Source of the DNA: Planctomycetota bacterium
Lineage (GTDB): Bacteria; Planctomycetota; UBA8108; UBA1146; JAJFFE01
NCBI GenBank assembly: GCA_021776775.1
Contig: JAJFFE010000053.1
Coordinates: 30,801 to 94,800 of the forward strand
DNA length: 64,000 bases
Direction of reading: 5' to 3'
Shown: piece after piece, positions 1 through 9,278 of the stretch
How positions within the stretch are numbered: position 1 is the first letter of the stretch
How the letters are laid out: each line of letters begins with the position of its first letter
Program-made: the position numbers and the translations under genes
Notes under the pieces: model-generated
Seen by the model: the letters and a program-made list of their open reading frames with translations, nothing else
The model's database searches: none
Told to the model about the DNA's origin: nothing

Positions 1-1
1 C

Positions 2-1336
2 AACGGCTGGGTGTTCTACTACTCGTGGCCAGTCGATTTGACCGAAGACGAGCGGTTCACTCTTCCTCCGGAGACCATTACGCTTCTCGAAAGCCTCGAG
101 ACTCCGGTCGAGGTTGTGATCCCGTTTCGGTTCGGCTCGGACTTGAAGGGGGTCTTGGAGCGTAAGGTCTTTCAACGCGCTTCCAGAGTGTTGTTGGAGA
201 TGGAACGAGTCAGCCCGGCGAATCTGCGAGTCGTGAAGCAGCTCGAGGTCGGGGCTGATCCCGACGAGTGGCAACTCGTTCAAGCCGAGTACAAGCTCGA
301 GTCCATCAATCGAATCTACCTCATCACGCCAGACCGTCGTGAGGTCTTGGCGCCGAGCGACCTCGCCGTGTTCCGTTCGGTGGATGAGCTGGCGTTGGGA
401 GAGCAGACCGAACTGATCGCTGAGAACGTGGTCGAGGCTCTAACGGTTGCGCTTCGTCGCGTCGTACAGGCAGAGCGGCCGCAGATCCTGATCACGCAAG
501 GCCACGGGGAGATGCCCATCGAGGCGATGTCCGTGTTTGCTCGTGATATCGCTGAGCGAGGATTCGACGTTCGCCCGATCAACCTGCGCGAAGTTCAGCA
601 GATTCCCGAGGAGACCGACCTGCTGGTGATTGCGTGTCACGGTACTCAACAAGGATTCGACGGATTCGGCCGAGATGTCGTATCGATCCTCGAGTCGTTC
701 GTCGAGCGCGGCGGTGCACTCTTCATGACCCTTCCGTTTGACCGACCCACGGGGTTGGAAGAGTGCTTGTCAAAGCACGGGATCGATGTGTTGCCGGGCG
801 ACGTCGCGCGAGTCGGCGTGGACAACAAAGGTCTGAAGCGGGCGAATCGCGGGTTTACGACGCCATTCTTCAACAAGGAGCACCCCATTACTCGGCGATT
901 CGAAGCGGGTAAGGATCAAGCGCACTTCTATGTGTCCCGAGCGCTCGATGGATCCGCGGATACCCTGCTCATGACCGGCGAAGATTGCTGGTTGGAAACG
1001 ACCACGACGTTACGACGAGATGCTGCCGAGCAGACTGGACCGTTCCGTATCGCCATGGCGAGCAAAGGCGATCAGTCACGAATCGTCGTGTTTGGGCCCG
1101 TCTTCGTCACGCTGGACAAGCACTACAGCGGAGTCGCACGTCAGACTCTTCTCAACTCGATCTTCTGGTTGACGCACCAAGAGACGTTGTCGGCGGGCTC
1201 GCTCGCTTCGGAGACCACACGGAGGATCCAGCTCAACGACAAAACTCAATCCGCGTTCTTCTGGACATGTATTTTCGTCGTGCCGGGGTGCTCGATCTTG
1301 GCCGGTCTGCTTGCTGCCTGGTTCAGGAGGCGATGA
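2..1336 (+). CDS. GldG-like ABC-transport auxiliary protein (5' partial)
   Basis: The reading frame is open to the left edge, so the GTG at 11 in the ORF track is unlikely to be the true start. The first readable residues (NGWVFYYSWPVDLTEDERFTL) match the start of the extracytoplasmic part of GldG/ABC_transp_aux proteins, where a DLT-E-x-R-x-TL motif follows the first membrane helix. The C-terminus has one hydrophobic segment (about residues 415-437, ending AWFRRR), so the protein is anchored at both ends with a large domain outside. In this family the protein accompanies an ABC transporter; here a DUF4340 partner follows directly. The transporter subunits would lie upstream, outside the window. 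The substrate is unknown. Confidence 0.75.
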   Translation, partial: NGWVFYYSWPVDLTEDERFTLPPETITLLESLETPVEVVIPFRFGSDLKGVLERKVFQRASRVLLEMERVSPANLRVVKQLEVGADPDEWQLVQAEYKLESINRIYLITPDRREVLAPSDLAVFRSVDELALGEQTELIAENVVEALTVALRRVVQAERPQILITQGHGEMPIEAMSVFARDIAERGFDVRPINLREVQQIPEETDLLVIACHGTQQGFDGFGRDVVSILESFVERGGALFMTLPFDRPTGLEECLSKHGIDVLPGDVARVGVDNKGLKRANRGFTTPFFNKEHPITRRFEAGKDQAHFYVSRALDGSADTLLMTGEDCWLETTTTLRRDAAEQTGPFRIAMASKGDQSRIVVFGPVFVTLDKHYSGVARQTLLNSIFWLTHQETLSAGSLASETTRRIQLNDKTQSAFFWTCIFVVPGCSILAGLLAAWFRRR

Positions 1337-1337
1337 G

Positions 1338-3152
1338 ATGGATCTTCGTACGACTCTGTTTTTGCTCGTCCTAGCTGTCGTCGCTAGTGTCGGTGTCGAG
1401 ATGTCGCTGACCGGACGACACGCTTGGTTCGTGGGTGATCGCAATCAACCCTTTGCGACCTATCGCAAAGAGTTCTTTCGCGAAATTCACATCGAACGCG
1501 AGAGCGACGCGGTCGCGTTGTCCGGCGTTGGCTCCGAGTGGTTCATTCACCGCCCGATCGAGTTTCCCGCTCGGTTGTCCACCATCGAGCGCTTGATTCG
1601 CACCATACGTCATCTACGTATTCGCGGTGAGATCGGCCCCTACGACGGCGGCTACGGCATCGCTGAATCGCGGCTCAAGGTCAGTTTTGTCGATGGATCG
1701 GGGACTCGCCGGCAGCTAGCCTTCGGTGACGAGATCCAAGTCGGCAGCAATCGATACGTGTACTTCGAAGCGGACGGCCAAGTGTCGTGGTGCGATGTGA
1801 CCGCTCGCGACGCGTTGCGGGACGTTACGGTCACGGAGCTGCGCGACGATGCTCTGACCACGGTCTTCGCTGGACAGGCCGAGAAGCTAGTGATCGATCG
1901 CGGCGATGGTGCCGGGCGCACCGTTGTCGAAAACGTTCAAGACTCGGGTTGGCGCGTGGTCGAGCCGTACGTGACCGAAGCCGCGCCCGAAGAGGTCGTG
2001 CATACGATCGCGGTACTGAACGCTTGGGGTATTGACGATTACGTTCTCGACGGTGTTCTTCCCGAGAATGCGCCACAAGACCTAGGGTTCAACCCGCCCC
2101 GGTACCGTATCGAGATTCATGGGGTGAGCGGGGCCCGCGACGTGCTCCTCGTCGGAGCAGACGTACCCGCGGAGGCCGGCGGTGAAGTGGAATTCACCTA
2201 CGTCGCGTGGGAGGGTAAGCCGTTCGTGTTTCGAGCGCTGCGCGATCCGGTGATCTTGTTCGAACGAGACCCGGACGCCTTCCGGAGTCGCGATTTGTTC
2301 TCACTACCTGATCCCGAGGTCGAGTGGGTCGAAATCGTCGGCGACACCCGCGTGCGCGTCGAGTTGACCGGAGCCAATCGGGAGAAGATGACGGTTGATG
2401 GCGGGTCCGAAACCTACCCGGTCGACCGTGACTACCTCGTTCAGATCGTCGAGCGGCTCCGCAATGCCAAGGTACAAGAGTTCACGCCGCGTGCCGGAGA
2501 TCTCCAAGCGCAAGGGCTCGGCCTGGTCACCCCAGATCTTATTGTGCGAATCAAGTCGAAGGATGGGGACGTCGAAGAGCTTCGGGTGGGACGCACCCTG
2601 ACTCCAGAAGACGCGGAGAGCCGCGGGGGCGTACTCGAGGGTTTCCACTACGTGTGGAACCGACGCTGGGAGGGCTACTTTGCGGTGGCGGAGGTCCCGT
2701 TGGGCAGGCTCCTCTGGACAGCGCCGTACTCGCTTCGTTCCCCGACCGTTCACGACCTACCGATGCCAGCCGTCGGTCGGATCTCGCTGCAAGTGCCAGG
2801 GTCGAAGCCGATCGCATTTGAACGAGCCACTACCGCGTGGATCGTCGCTGGTGATCGCAAGCTCGCCGACATGGATGACACCAATCGATTGCTCACGTAC
2901 CTGTACACGATGGTGGCGATCGAGTGGCGACCGCGCCGCGATGGCGACCCGGGGCCCGACGCCTACGAACTGAAAGCGGAAGTCGGGCGACCCGGCATGG
3001 GCAGCACGACGTTCTGGGTGGGGCCGGAGATTCCCGGCCAACCCGGAGACCGGTGGGTTCGTTACGACGACAGCGATTGGGTGTTCTTGTACCGAACCGG
3101 AGATGTGAAACCGAACCCGGTGAGATTCCTCATCCTCAGTGCGAGTGACTAG
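1338..3152 (+). CDS. DUF4340 domain-containing protein
   Basis: Protein of 604 residues with an N-terminal membrane anchor (LRTTLFLLVLAVVASVGV) and repeated DUF4340-like beta-rich segments. I chose ATG 1338 rather than TTG 1311 because a perfect AGGAGG lies 7 bases upstream and the previous gene stops at 1336, one base before. DUF4340 proteins are commonly encoded right after GldG-type proteins, and tight spacing here supports one transcript and probably one complex. Role: periplasm-facing accessory part of an ABC system, by association only. No catalytic residues are recognisable. Confidence 0.75.
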   Translation: MDLRTTLFLLVLAVVASVGVEMSLTGRHAWFVGDRNQPFATYRKEFFREIHIERESDAVALSGVGSEWFIHRPIEFPARLSTIERLIRTIRHLRIRGEIGPYDGGYGIAESRLKVSFVDGSGTRRQLAFGDEIQVGSNRYVYFEADGQVSWCDVTARDALRDVTVTELRDDALTTVFAGQAEKLVIDRGDGAGRTVVENVQDSGWRVVEPYVTEAAPEEVVHTIAVLNAWGIDDYVLDGVLPENAPQDLGFNPPRYRIEIHGVSGARDVLLVGADVPAEAGGEVEFTYVAWEGKPFVFRALRDPVILFERDPDAFRSRDLFSLPDPEVEWVEIVGDTRVRVELTGANREKMTVDGGSETYPVDRDYLVQIVERLRNAKVQEFTPRAGDLQAQGLGLVTPDLIVRIKSKDGDVEELRVGRTLTPEDAESRGGVLEGFHYVWNRRWEGYFAVAEVPLGRLLWTAPYSLRSPTVHDLPMPAVGRISLQVPGSKPIAFERATTAWIVAGDRKLADMDDTNRLLTYLYTMVAIEWRPRRDGDPGPDAYELKAEVGRPGMGSTTFWVGPEIPGQPGDRWVRYDDSDWVFLYRTGDVKPNPVRFLILSASD

Positions 3153-3155
3153 CCG

Positions 3156-3449
3156 GTGGACGGCATCAGCTGCGATCGTTGCGGGGTTTCGCTGCTCGTC
3201 GAGAGCGACGTTCGGTATGTCGTCAATCTCGAGGCGTACGCGGCGTATGATCCGTTGGAGATAACTTCCGGTGAACTAGAGCGCGATTTCGACGCCGAGT
3301 ATCGCGCTCTGATCGATCGGATCGAAGTGACGTCCGCGGACGAGTTAGAAGAGCAAGTGTACGTTCGACGCAGCTACGATCTGTGTCCGGCGTGCCACGG
3401 AACGTTTCTGAAAGATCCGATTCAGAAGGCGTCGCTCGATCAGCAGTAG
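3156..3449 (+). CDS. small zinc-ribbon-like protein, function unknown
   Basis: 97 residues starting with GTG, 3 bases after the DUF4340 stop, so it is probably translated from the same mRNA. Two Cys pairs, CDRC near the N-terminus and CPAC near the C-terminus (about residues 6-9 and 77-80), could form one split zinc ribbon. The middle is acidic (ELERDFDAEY). No transmembrane segment. I do not recognise a named family; the architecture resembles small CxxC proteins common in planctomycetes. Confidence 0.6.
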   Translation: MDGISCDRCGVSLLVESDVRYVVNLEAYAAYDPLEITSGELERDFDAEYRALIDRIEVTSADELEEQVYVRRSYDLCPACHGTFLKDPIQKASLDQQ

Positions 3450-3591
3450 CTCGAGTGGGTCGACCATCTTGCTGATGTGAGTTGCGGCAGTAATACGCCG
3501 TTGCCAGTGCCCTGACCCTTCGGCCGGGCTCCCACCCCTCCATCGACTAAGCGAAGCCGCTCAGGTTGCGCTTCCCGTGACTCCCTTGTGA

Positions 3592-3964
3592 TGGTCACTG
3601 ATCGAACCCTCACCCGGAGTTGTGTTCTTTGGCCGGACCGATTGTCCGGTCGACTCCGAGACGTTGAACCGCTTCGGAGCGCCACCGCTCTCGAAAATCG
3701 AGGAAGAGTCGGTCACGACCTCGGCGCATCCAGGATTGCAACCAGAGCGGGAGATTTGAAGCCACCAGAAGATCGGCGCCGAGTCTGAGGAGACGTTCGC
3801 TGAGCATCGAGTTTCGAGCGACTGAACTTGATCGGCTGCCGTCGTCGGTTTTCGAATCGTATGAGGCGCAAGTTGCTAACTTCGCGACGTCGTTCACACC
3901 AGATGATGACTACGGTGTGGGGAAAGAGCACCGGTTCGTCAACGCGGTGCTCGAGCTGATCTAA
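3592..3964 (+). pseudogene. possible decayed gene (two out-of-frame coding-like fragments)
   Basis: This 608-base gap holds no convincing intact ORF, but two protein-like stretches appear in different frames. Frame 1 (3592-3759) reads SLIEPSPGVVFFGRTDCP...PPLSKIEEESVTTSAHPGLQPEREI then stops. Frame 2 (about 3803-3964) reads SLSIEFRATELDRLPSSVFE...DDDYGVGKEHRFVNAVLELI then stops. Both have protein-like residue composition. A frameshifted relic, or a frameshift in the assembly, would explain this. The second fragment's ending (FVNxVLxxI) vaguely recalls the NusB C-terminus, which is too little for a call. Confidence 0.3.
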
Positions 3965-4057
3965 CTGTCGAGAAGATCACAAAGGTCACCGATGTCCGCC
4001 ATGACAATTCTCTACGATCACCGCCATGGTCGAACAGGAGCTTGCCGGGTAGAGCCC

Positions 4058-4972
4058 CTACGAGCGAGCTTTTTTCGGTTTGAAGTACTCGACCGCGTAC
4101 CCCATCAAGTACGCCTGCTCGACTCCGAGACGAATCCAGCGTCCGGTCAAGAAGGAGCGAAGGAGTCGTCCTGGATAGGCCAGTGCTCGCTTCATGACCG
4201 GGACCCTCGATGGGAATTGGTTCTTTCGGTGGCCGTCGCTCAGGTTGTAGACGCGATCGGGGTAGTTGCGTTGTGCGAAAGCGCTGCCGCGTCCGTTACG
4301 AAAGTACATCTTCAGCACAGCACCGAGCCCCTCCGGAAGCGGATGGCTGACGTACGTATTCGGCGCGATAGCCACTCGATACCCGGCGTCTCGCACTTTG
4401 TGTCTCAAGAGGGGATCGAGTCCTCGGACCAACTCTTCATCCTCGCCACCGATCGCTTCGAACAGCGATTTTGGCATCGCCAGGCATGGGTGCTGAACCA
4501 TGTCGGAGTCCACCAACGAATTGACGATCGGAAAGAGTCGACGCGGAATCTGTTGCGATGCGTTTTTCTGAAAGCGCGTGCAGCCGGGCGGGAGGACCGT
4601 GCTGGCGCCGACCATTCCCACGTCGGGATTGGCGTCGAGCACTTCGAGGAGATTCTCGAGGACGCGAGGTGTACCGATAATGGTGTCGTCGTCCATCGTT
4701 GCGATGACACTGGCTCTCGCTTGGCGTACACCCCGGTTGATCGCCCGACCCTGACGATTATCACCGATCACGAGCAGCACCTCGAAATCGGTCACCGTTT
4801 GCTCGTGGAGATCCTCCAGGAGCTTGTCGAGAAGACCGCGACGGATTCCATCGCGAGTCGGAATGACCACGCTCACGCGCGGGGGGGCGTCGCCGTCACC
4901 GTAGACGAACCGCTCGATTCGGCTGGTGTCGGTCGGGAGTGCGGAAGCAGTCGACGAAGGTCTTGCAGTCAT
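4058..4972 (-). CDS. family 2 glycosyltransferase
   Basis: GT-A fold family 2 transferase. It has the N-terminal VSVVIPTRDG strand, the ATMDDDT metal/nucleotide-sugar motif (DxD) and an acceptor-side GGEDEELVRGLDP segment. The C-terminus is basic with hydrophobic stretches that may associate with the membrane. I chose ATG 4972 (MTARPSS) over 4993 because CGAGG lies 5 bases before it. It stands alone on the minus strand between the possible relic and an unrelated plus-strand gene. Donor and acceptor cannot be read from the sequence; transfer of a sugar to a surface glycan or lipid is the likely role. Confidence 0.8.
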   Translation of the reverse strand: MTARPSSTASALPTDTSRIERFVYGDGDAPPRVSVVIPTRDGIRRGLLDKLLEDLHEQTVTDFEVLLVIGDNRQGRAINRGVRQARASVIATMDDDTIIGTPRVLENLLEVLDANPDVGMVGASTVLPPGCTRFQKNASQQIPRRLFPIVNSLVDSDMVQHPCLAMPKSLFEAIGGEDEELVRGLDPLLRHKVRDAGYRVAIAPNTYVSHPLPEGLGAVLKMYFRNGRGSAFAQRNYPDRVYNLSDGHRKNQFPSRVPVMKRALAYPGRLLRSFLTGRWIRLGVEQAYLMGYAVEYFKPKKARS

Positions 4973-5308
4973 GGTCACCTCGGAGAAGTTCACGGATAGA
5001 ACGCAGTGCTCGCCCGCTCGCTATATCGGCCCGTACACGCAACGGCTTGACGCTCGACACGTCCCCTAGAGCGATTCCGGCTCTATCCGTGGCCGCCGCC
5101 CTCGACTCGCGCATGGATCCGTAGCTCCATCGGTCTTCTGTCGTTGACCTTAGGGGGCCGGGTAGCGGCGGGCGTCGCTCGTGCCGGGACTCGACCTGCG
5201 CCGTGGCGAGATTCGTGATGCTCGCTATAGTGACGCAACGGTTTTGGCCGGATCGCCCCGATTCGCCCAGCCGAGATCCAGGGTGGGACTACGGCGGAGG
5301 TACGCTCG
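4973..5308 (+). other. intergenic region, divergent, no gene seen
   Basis: Divergent space between the glycosyltransferase (minus) and the exported protein at 5309 (plus). It should contain both promoters. No tRNA, hairpin terminator, repeat or convincing short ORF was seen. CGGAGG near 5297 is the ribosome-binding site for the downstream gene. Confidence 0.4.
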
Positions 5309-6757
5309 ATGCGGTGCGGAACGGTGATCGCTGGTCTACTACTGGTCGGTCTCGCTGCCGTCCCGTTTGCTATCGTTGCGATGCTCGAAGACGCTGAGGA
5401 AAAGAAGCGCCAGGAGAAGTCGGTTCGTGACCGGAAGGTCTACGTGACTCCGGGCCAGCCTGGAACGACCAGACCAATAGAGACGCCGACGACCCCGGTG
5501 GCACCACCAGTCGTGACCCGAGTTGCGCCGCCCGTTGAGTCGGTTACTCCGGCTGATCCTGGCTCGGCCGTGACGTTCGTCGGTGCGCTGCGGTTGCCCG
5601 GATCCAAGCGGGCGATCAATCGACAACTCACCCTCACCACCGCGGTCGGTGAGCGAGTCGTCTTCACGAACGAGAGTGGGGATTTCTCCTTCGTCGTTTC
5701 GTCCAACCATTTTCCGATGACGTTGTCGGATTCGAGCGCCGCTCCGATCTACACACAGCGTTCGTTCCGCGAGGCGCAGCCCACCTACCTGAACATCGAA
5801 CTGCTTCGCCCGACGCGTCGATTCAAAGGCCTGATTCAGCCCCGGGCGGTGAGTGCATCGCGCTTCGCGGACGGGTCTCATCGGGTTCGCGTCTTTGGGG
5901 AGACTGCACTCGAAGCTGGGCAGTCGTTGTTCGCCTACCTTTTGTCGAGCACGAAAGTCGTCTCGTCAGGCCTTCATTACCATTCGAGCGATGGAGTGCT
6001 GGCCGACATGCTTCTCCCGGCCAGAAATCTTCATTCCGGTCGATTCCAGTTCAAAGTAGCGTGGAAACCGAGCTCTGCCGACCCCGCGATGATCGATACT
6101 GTGCGCGAGTACGTCGGCCTTTCTCCGGCCGATGGCCTCCCGGGCGAACTCGACGCGCGGGGGTTCATTTACATCGGGCGACCTGAGGAGGAATCGGCTC
6201 AAGAGAAGGAGATCCGGGATTACTGCCGCAAGGCGCTCGTCGAGGTGCAGTCGGCTCGGGATTTGATCTTGATCATCGCATGGCAGGTCCGCGCTCGAGA
6301 GGTTGCCACTACTGCCGAGGAAAAAGAAGATTGGCACCAGGAGATCGCGTTCGTCGAGAACAAGCCGCGCCAACAGGCACTTGCGAAGTACCCACCGTTT
6401 CAGTCCAGCGATGGCATGTGGCGAAAGGGTGGGATGAAGCTGCGCCGCTGGCGGAAGTTGATCGACGAGAAACTGCCTGAACGGTGGAAGCCGTTGCGCG
6501 ACCCGAGCAACTTCCCGTATCCCGACAAGTACCCGGAGATCGCCGTTCGCGTACCAGCGTTGTTCGCGGAACTCAATCGTCTGACCCGATTCGAATCTCG
6601 ACTGTTGTACGAGGCGATGGGCGAGTCGCCGGATGAGCGCGACTACGTCGATTCGAACTTCGGGCCATGGGACGAGCGGCGATTATCAATCGGCCGACTC
6701 AACCGGGTTTCGAAGGAACTCATCGAGCAACTCGACCTGGGGCGAACTCGCGACTGA
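5309..6757 (+). CDS. membrane-anchored protein of unknown function
   Basis: 482 residues. The N-terminus is a signal anchor (GTVIAGLLLVGLAAVPFAIVAML) followed by a charged segment and a Pro/Thr/Val-rich linker (about residues 48-92) of the kind that spans a wall or periplasm. A beta-rich middle (about 95-300) could be an Ig/carboxypeptidase-regulatory-like domain (FVGALRLPGS, ESGDFSFVV). The C-terminal third is helical and charged with conserved-looking Trp and Pro residues. CGGAGG sits 8 bases before ATG 5309. I do not recognise the family. It is probably an exported structural or binding protein. Confidence 0.6.
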   Translation: MRCGTVIAGLLLVGLAAVPFAIVAMLEDAEEKKRQEKSVRDRKVYVTPGQPGTTRPIETPTTPVAPPVVTRVAPPVESVTPADPGSAVTFVGALRLPGSKRAINRQLTLTTAVGERVVFTNESGDFSFVVSSNHFPMTLSDSSAAPIYTQRSFREAQPTYLNIELLRPTRRFKGLIQPRAVSASRFADGSHRVRVFGETALEAGQSLFAYLLSSTKVVSSGLHYHSSDGVLADMLLPARNLHSGRFQFKVAWKPSSADPAMIDTVREYVGLSPADGLPGELDARGFIYIGRPEEESAQEKEIRDYCRKALVEVQSARDLILIIAWQVRAREVATTAEEKEDWHQEIAFVENKPRQQALAKYPPFQSSDGMWRKGGMKLRRWRKLIDEKLPERWKPLRDPSNFPYPDKYPEIAVRVPALFAELNRLTRFESRLLYEAMGESPDERDYVDSNFGPWDERRLSIGRLNRVSKELIEQLDLGRTRD

Positions 6758-6772
6758 GGAAGACTTCGCGAG

Positions 6773-7525
6773 TCACTTCTTCTTCGGTTCCTTCGGCTGA
6801 CTCCCGGACTTCTCGTTGGGGCGGTGCACGATGGCAAGTTCGCCCTGCTCGTAGCGGGTCACCAGCCCTCGCTTTGAAAGCCAGACCTGACCCTTCATCC
6901 CTGGCGCGACGAATGACCACCGCGTCTCATCTCCTTCGACCTTTTCCTTGGTGATCGTTGTTTTCAGGATCGCCGTGCTGCCTCGGGGATCGATGAGATC
7001 GTGAGTACAGGTCCCGGTCTCGTGGGCCAGTGCCATGACGAATACGAGATGCTCGAACGCCTGGAGGGCCAGGAAAAACCCTGGCATGGGCGTGATGAGG
7101 TCCGTGTGCGTCACGGTTTGGCCGATCGCGCGGCGCACCGACATGATCCCGTTGTCCACGACAGCGCTGATTTCGTCCTTGACGCCCCAACTTCCCGCGG
7201 ATCGCGTCGTTTGTTGGCTGACGTAGGAGCGGGCGGCGTGGCTCGCTGCGTCGACGATGGTTTGGTTGGACGACCGCATGGCGTTTCCGCGCGCCGAAAA
7301 CGTCCACTGACCGAGAATCTGCCGCTCGTTCTCACGGGGAGCATCCGGTGACTCGGCGTCCTTCGTCTTTACCGGGCGGGTAGTGACGGTAAAGGTCGTT
7401 TCTCCGACCTCTTTTCCGTTCAAAATCCACGAGTAGGTGTAGGTCCCATCAGGGATTGTGGGGCTTGCAGGCGTGTCGGCTGGCACGGAAAAGAGCAAAG
7501 CGGCAATTACGACGGACGGAAACAT
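6773..7525 (-). CDS. exported protein of unknown function
   Basis: 250 residues from ATG 7525, which begins a clear signal peptide (MFPSVVIAALLFSVPADTPA); the 40 upstream residues in the ORF track are Arg/Pro-rich shadow sequence. AAAGGA lies upstream of this ATG. The mature part has a repeated-strand look, with YSWILNGKEVGETTFTV resembling the beta-barrel start of DUF3108/DUF6134-like secreted proteins, and it ends in a Lys-rich tail (KEPKKK). Convergent with the gene ending at 6757. The family match is tentative. Confidence 0.55.
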   Translation of the reverse strand: MFPSVVIAALLFSVPADTPASPTIPDGTYTYSWILNGKEVGETTFTVTTRPVKTKDAESPDAPRENERQILGQWTFSARGNAMRSSNQTIVDAASHAARSYVSQQTTRSAGSWGVKDEISAVVDNGIMSVRRAIGQTVTHTDLITPMPGFFLALQAFEHLVFVMALAHETGTCTHDLIDPRGSTAILKTTITKEKVEGDETRWSFVAPGMKGQVWLSKRGLVTRYEQGELAIVHRPNEKSGSQPKEPKKK

Positions 7526-8170
7526 ACCGTCAGTCCTTTCAATTCTTCCGGGTCTTCTTTGGTTCGGATCGCGTCCAGAGAGACGCGTTCGCCATGGGTC
7601 GTACAGTGAGGAGCAAAGGACCGGTAGCCTCGGAGGGAGTCCCATGGTTCTGCTCTATCCAGATGGTGTCAACGGAATTCCCTGCCCGTATCGATCCCAT
7701 ACGCTGAACGTTCTGTGTCGGAGATATGACCCGGACTGAGGTGTAGGCCCCAATTCTGGTCGTGAATCCGGCATTCGGGACGGCTCGCCTTCGTCCCAGG
7801 CTGCGACCGATCCGTAACTTTTCCGTAAGGGGGGCGCAGGCCACAACGTTCAATATACTAGTAAGATAACGTAATAGTTCCCGGCGCGAACCCTCGTCGA
7901 ACGTCCAATTGACGTCGACTGCGTCGGTAAGTGTCGAAGGTGGTCATCTGATTGCAGGCCGCGGGCACGACGTAAAAGCATCGTCTTACTCCAGCGGGGT
8001 AGTTCAACCCAGTTTGGAATGACGGGAAGCTGAGACTGGCTCGATCCACTTCTTATCGGGTGTGACGGATTCGAGCGACGTACTGGTGGGGACCCAAAAT
8101 GACACGGCCTCTGCGTCTCGGCGCAGAGTTGTGCCGGGCTCACTATGGGCAGCAATTGAGAGGGATCGGA
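7526..8170 (+). other. 645-bp divergent intergenic region, no gene seen
   Basis: No ORF here has protein-like composition. The one AT-rich patch, around 7850-7880 (CAATATACTAGTAAGATAACG), stands out in a GC-rich background and could hold a promoter (TATACT at 7854), but no matching -35 is visible. No tRNA or ncRNA was recognised. The upstream part of the ORF that starts at 8099 is treated as leader rather than coding. Confidence 0.35.
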
Positions 8171-9184
8171 ATGGGACGCGAACTTTCCATGGTTCGGAAG
8201 CTCGAGAAAATCGAGAAGGAGATGGGCTACTGCCAGATCAAGCTGGAGAAGGCAGAACGTCTACGAGTCCAGCTCCGATTCTTGAAGCTCCACGAACGCT
8301 CCCTCGAAGAGTCCATCACTCGTTTCCGCGAGCTTGCGGGTGACTCTGATCTTCACGGGAACGAGTTGGCTGGCGTCCGGTTGGACGACGTGTACCACGA
8401 GGTGACGTTGGATGATCGAACCCCATTGGCGGACGAGTTCCGTCAGGCGTTCCGAGTGGCCGGCTCCCTCGGCATGCTCGAGGACGAGAAAGCTACTCTT
8501 GAACGCGAGATCGAAGATCTCGACGAACGGCTTCAGACATTCGACGTCTTCGATGACAAACGGGAGATGCTGATGGCTGAGCGAGAGCACGCGCTGCTCT
8601 CGTTCCGGACGGAGGGCGCCGAGCCGATCGCGGCGATTTCGCGAGAATTCGACGAGATCGAAGATAGCTGGAATGGTCTGACCGAAGACCTGATGAACAT
8701 CGATGAAGCGCTGAAGCACATCGGGCACGCGGCCGACTACCTTCGATCGGCGAGAGGATTCGTTCTTGCGGGTCGAAGCCAATTCACGATCGAGACTTGG
8801 CTGCGCGAAGGCTATCTTCTTGACCTGTTCAAGCACACGTCAGTCGGACGTGCGAAGGTCATGGTCGAAGGGGCTGATCGGAACCTGAAAGTCGCGTTAC
8901 GCGAGCTGATTTGTCTGGACGAAGTCACCATTGACCCCGAAGACTTCGAGCACCTGCTCTTGCCGTTTCTCGATTCGCTTTTCGAAGACCTATTCGTGCG
9001 CTGCAAGCTTCGCAAGTCGATGGAGCTTTTGGAGGGTAGGGTCGCACGGCTCGAACGGCTGTATGGAGAGCTGGATGGGTTGCGCCAGAAAGTCCTCGAG
9101 CTGCAGGGCGAACAAGAGGAAGAGCGCGTTCGCTTGTTCACGCAGATCGGCGACGAACGTCGAAAGCTTCCGCTGGTGACGTAG
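8171..9184 (+). CDS. coiled-coil protein of unknown function
   Basis: 338 residues from ATG 8171, which has AGAGGG 6 bases upstream; the longer ORF start at 8099 has no good ribosome-binding site. The protein is almost entirely charged and helical, with heptad-like stretches at the start (VRKLEKIEKEMGYCQIKLEK), middle (LEREIEDLDERL) and end (LRQKVLELQGEQEEERVRL). No signal peptide or membrane helix, so it is cytoplasmic. It may be a structural or scaffold protein. No family recognised. A strong terminator follows at 9218. Confidence 0.6.
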   Translation: MGRELSMVRKLEKIEKEMGYCQIKLEKAERLRVQLRFLKLHERSLEESITRFRELAGDSDLHGNELAGVRLDDVYHEVTLDDRTPLADEFRQAFRVAGSLGMLEDEKATLEREIEDLDERLQTFDVFDDKREMLMAEREHALLSFRTEGAEPIAAISREFDEIEDSWNGLTEDLMNIDEALKHIGHAADYLRSARGFVLAGRSQFTIETWLREGYLLDLFKHTSVGRAKVMVEGADRNLKVALRELICLDEVTIDPEDFEHLLLPFLDSLFEDLFVRCKLRKSMELLEGRVARLERLYGELDGLRQKVLELQGEQEEERVRLFTQIGDERRKLPLVT

Positions 9185-9217
9185 ATCGTTGAACCGTTCG
9201 TTAGAGCGTACACAAAG

Positions 9218-9256
9218 AGAGCCGGGCGAGAGCGGTATCCGTTCTCGCCCGGCTCT
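9218..9256. terminator. bidirectional hairpin between convergent genes
   Basis: Perfect 14-bp inverted repeat AGAGCCGGGCGAGA / TCTCGCCCGGCTCT with an 11-base loop, placed between the coiled-coil gene (ends 9184) and the convergent gene ending at 9279. T-runs are weak on both sides, but the stem stability and position support a shared terminator. Confidence 0.75.
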
Positions 9257-9278
9257 GTTCGTTGGTCGACTGCGTGCC

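Noticed and set aside
3992-4999. 335-residue plus-strand ORF
   Set aside because: Antisense to the glycosyltransferase at 4058-4972, which has clear GT2 motifs; the plus-strand protein has none.
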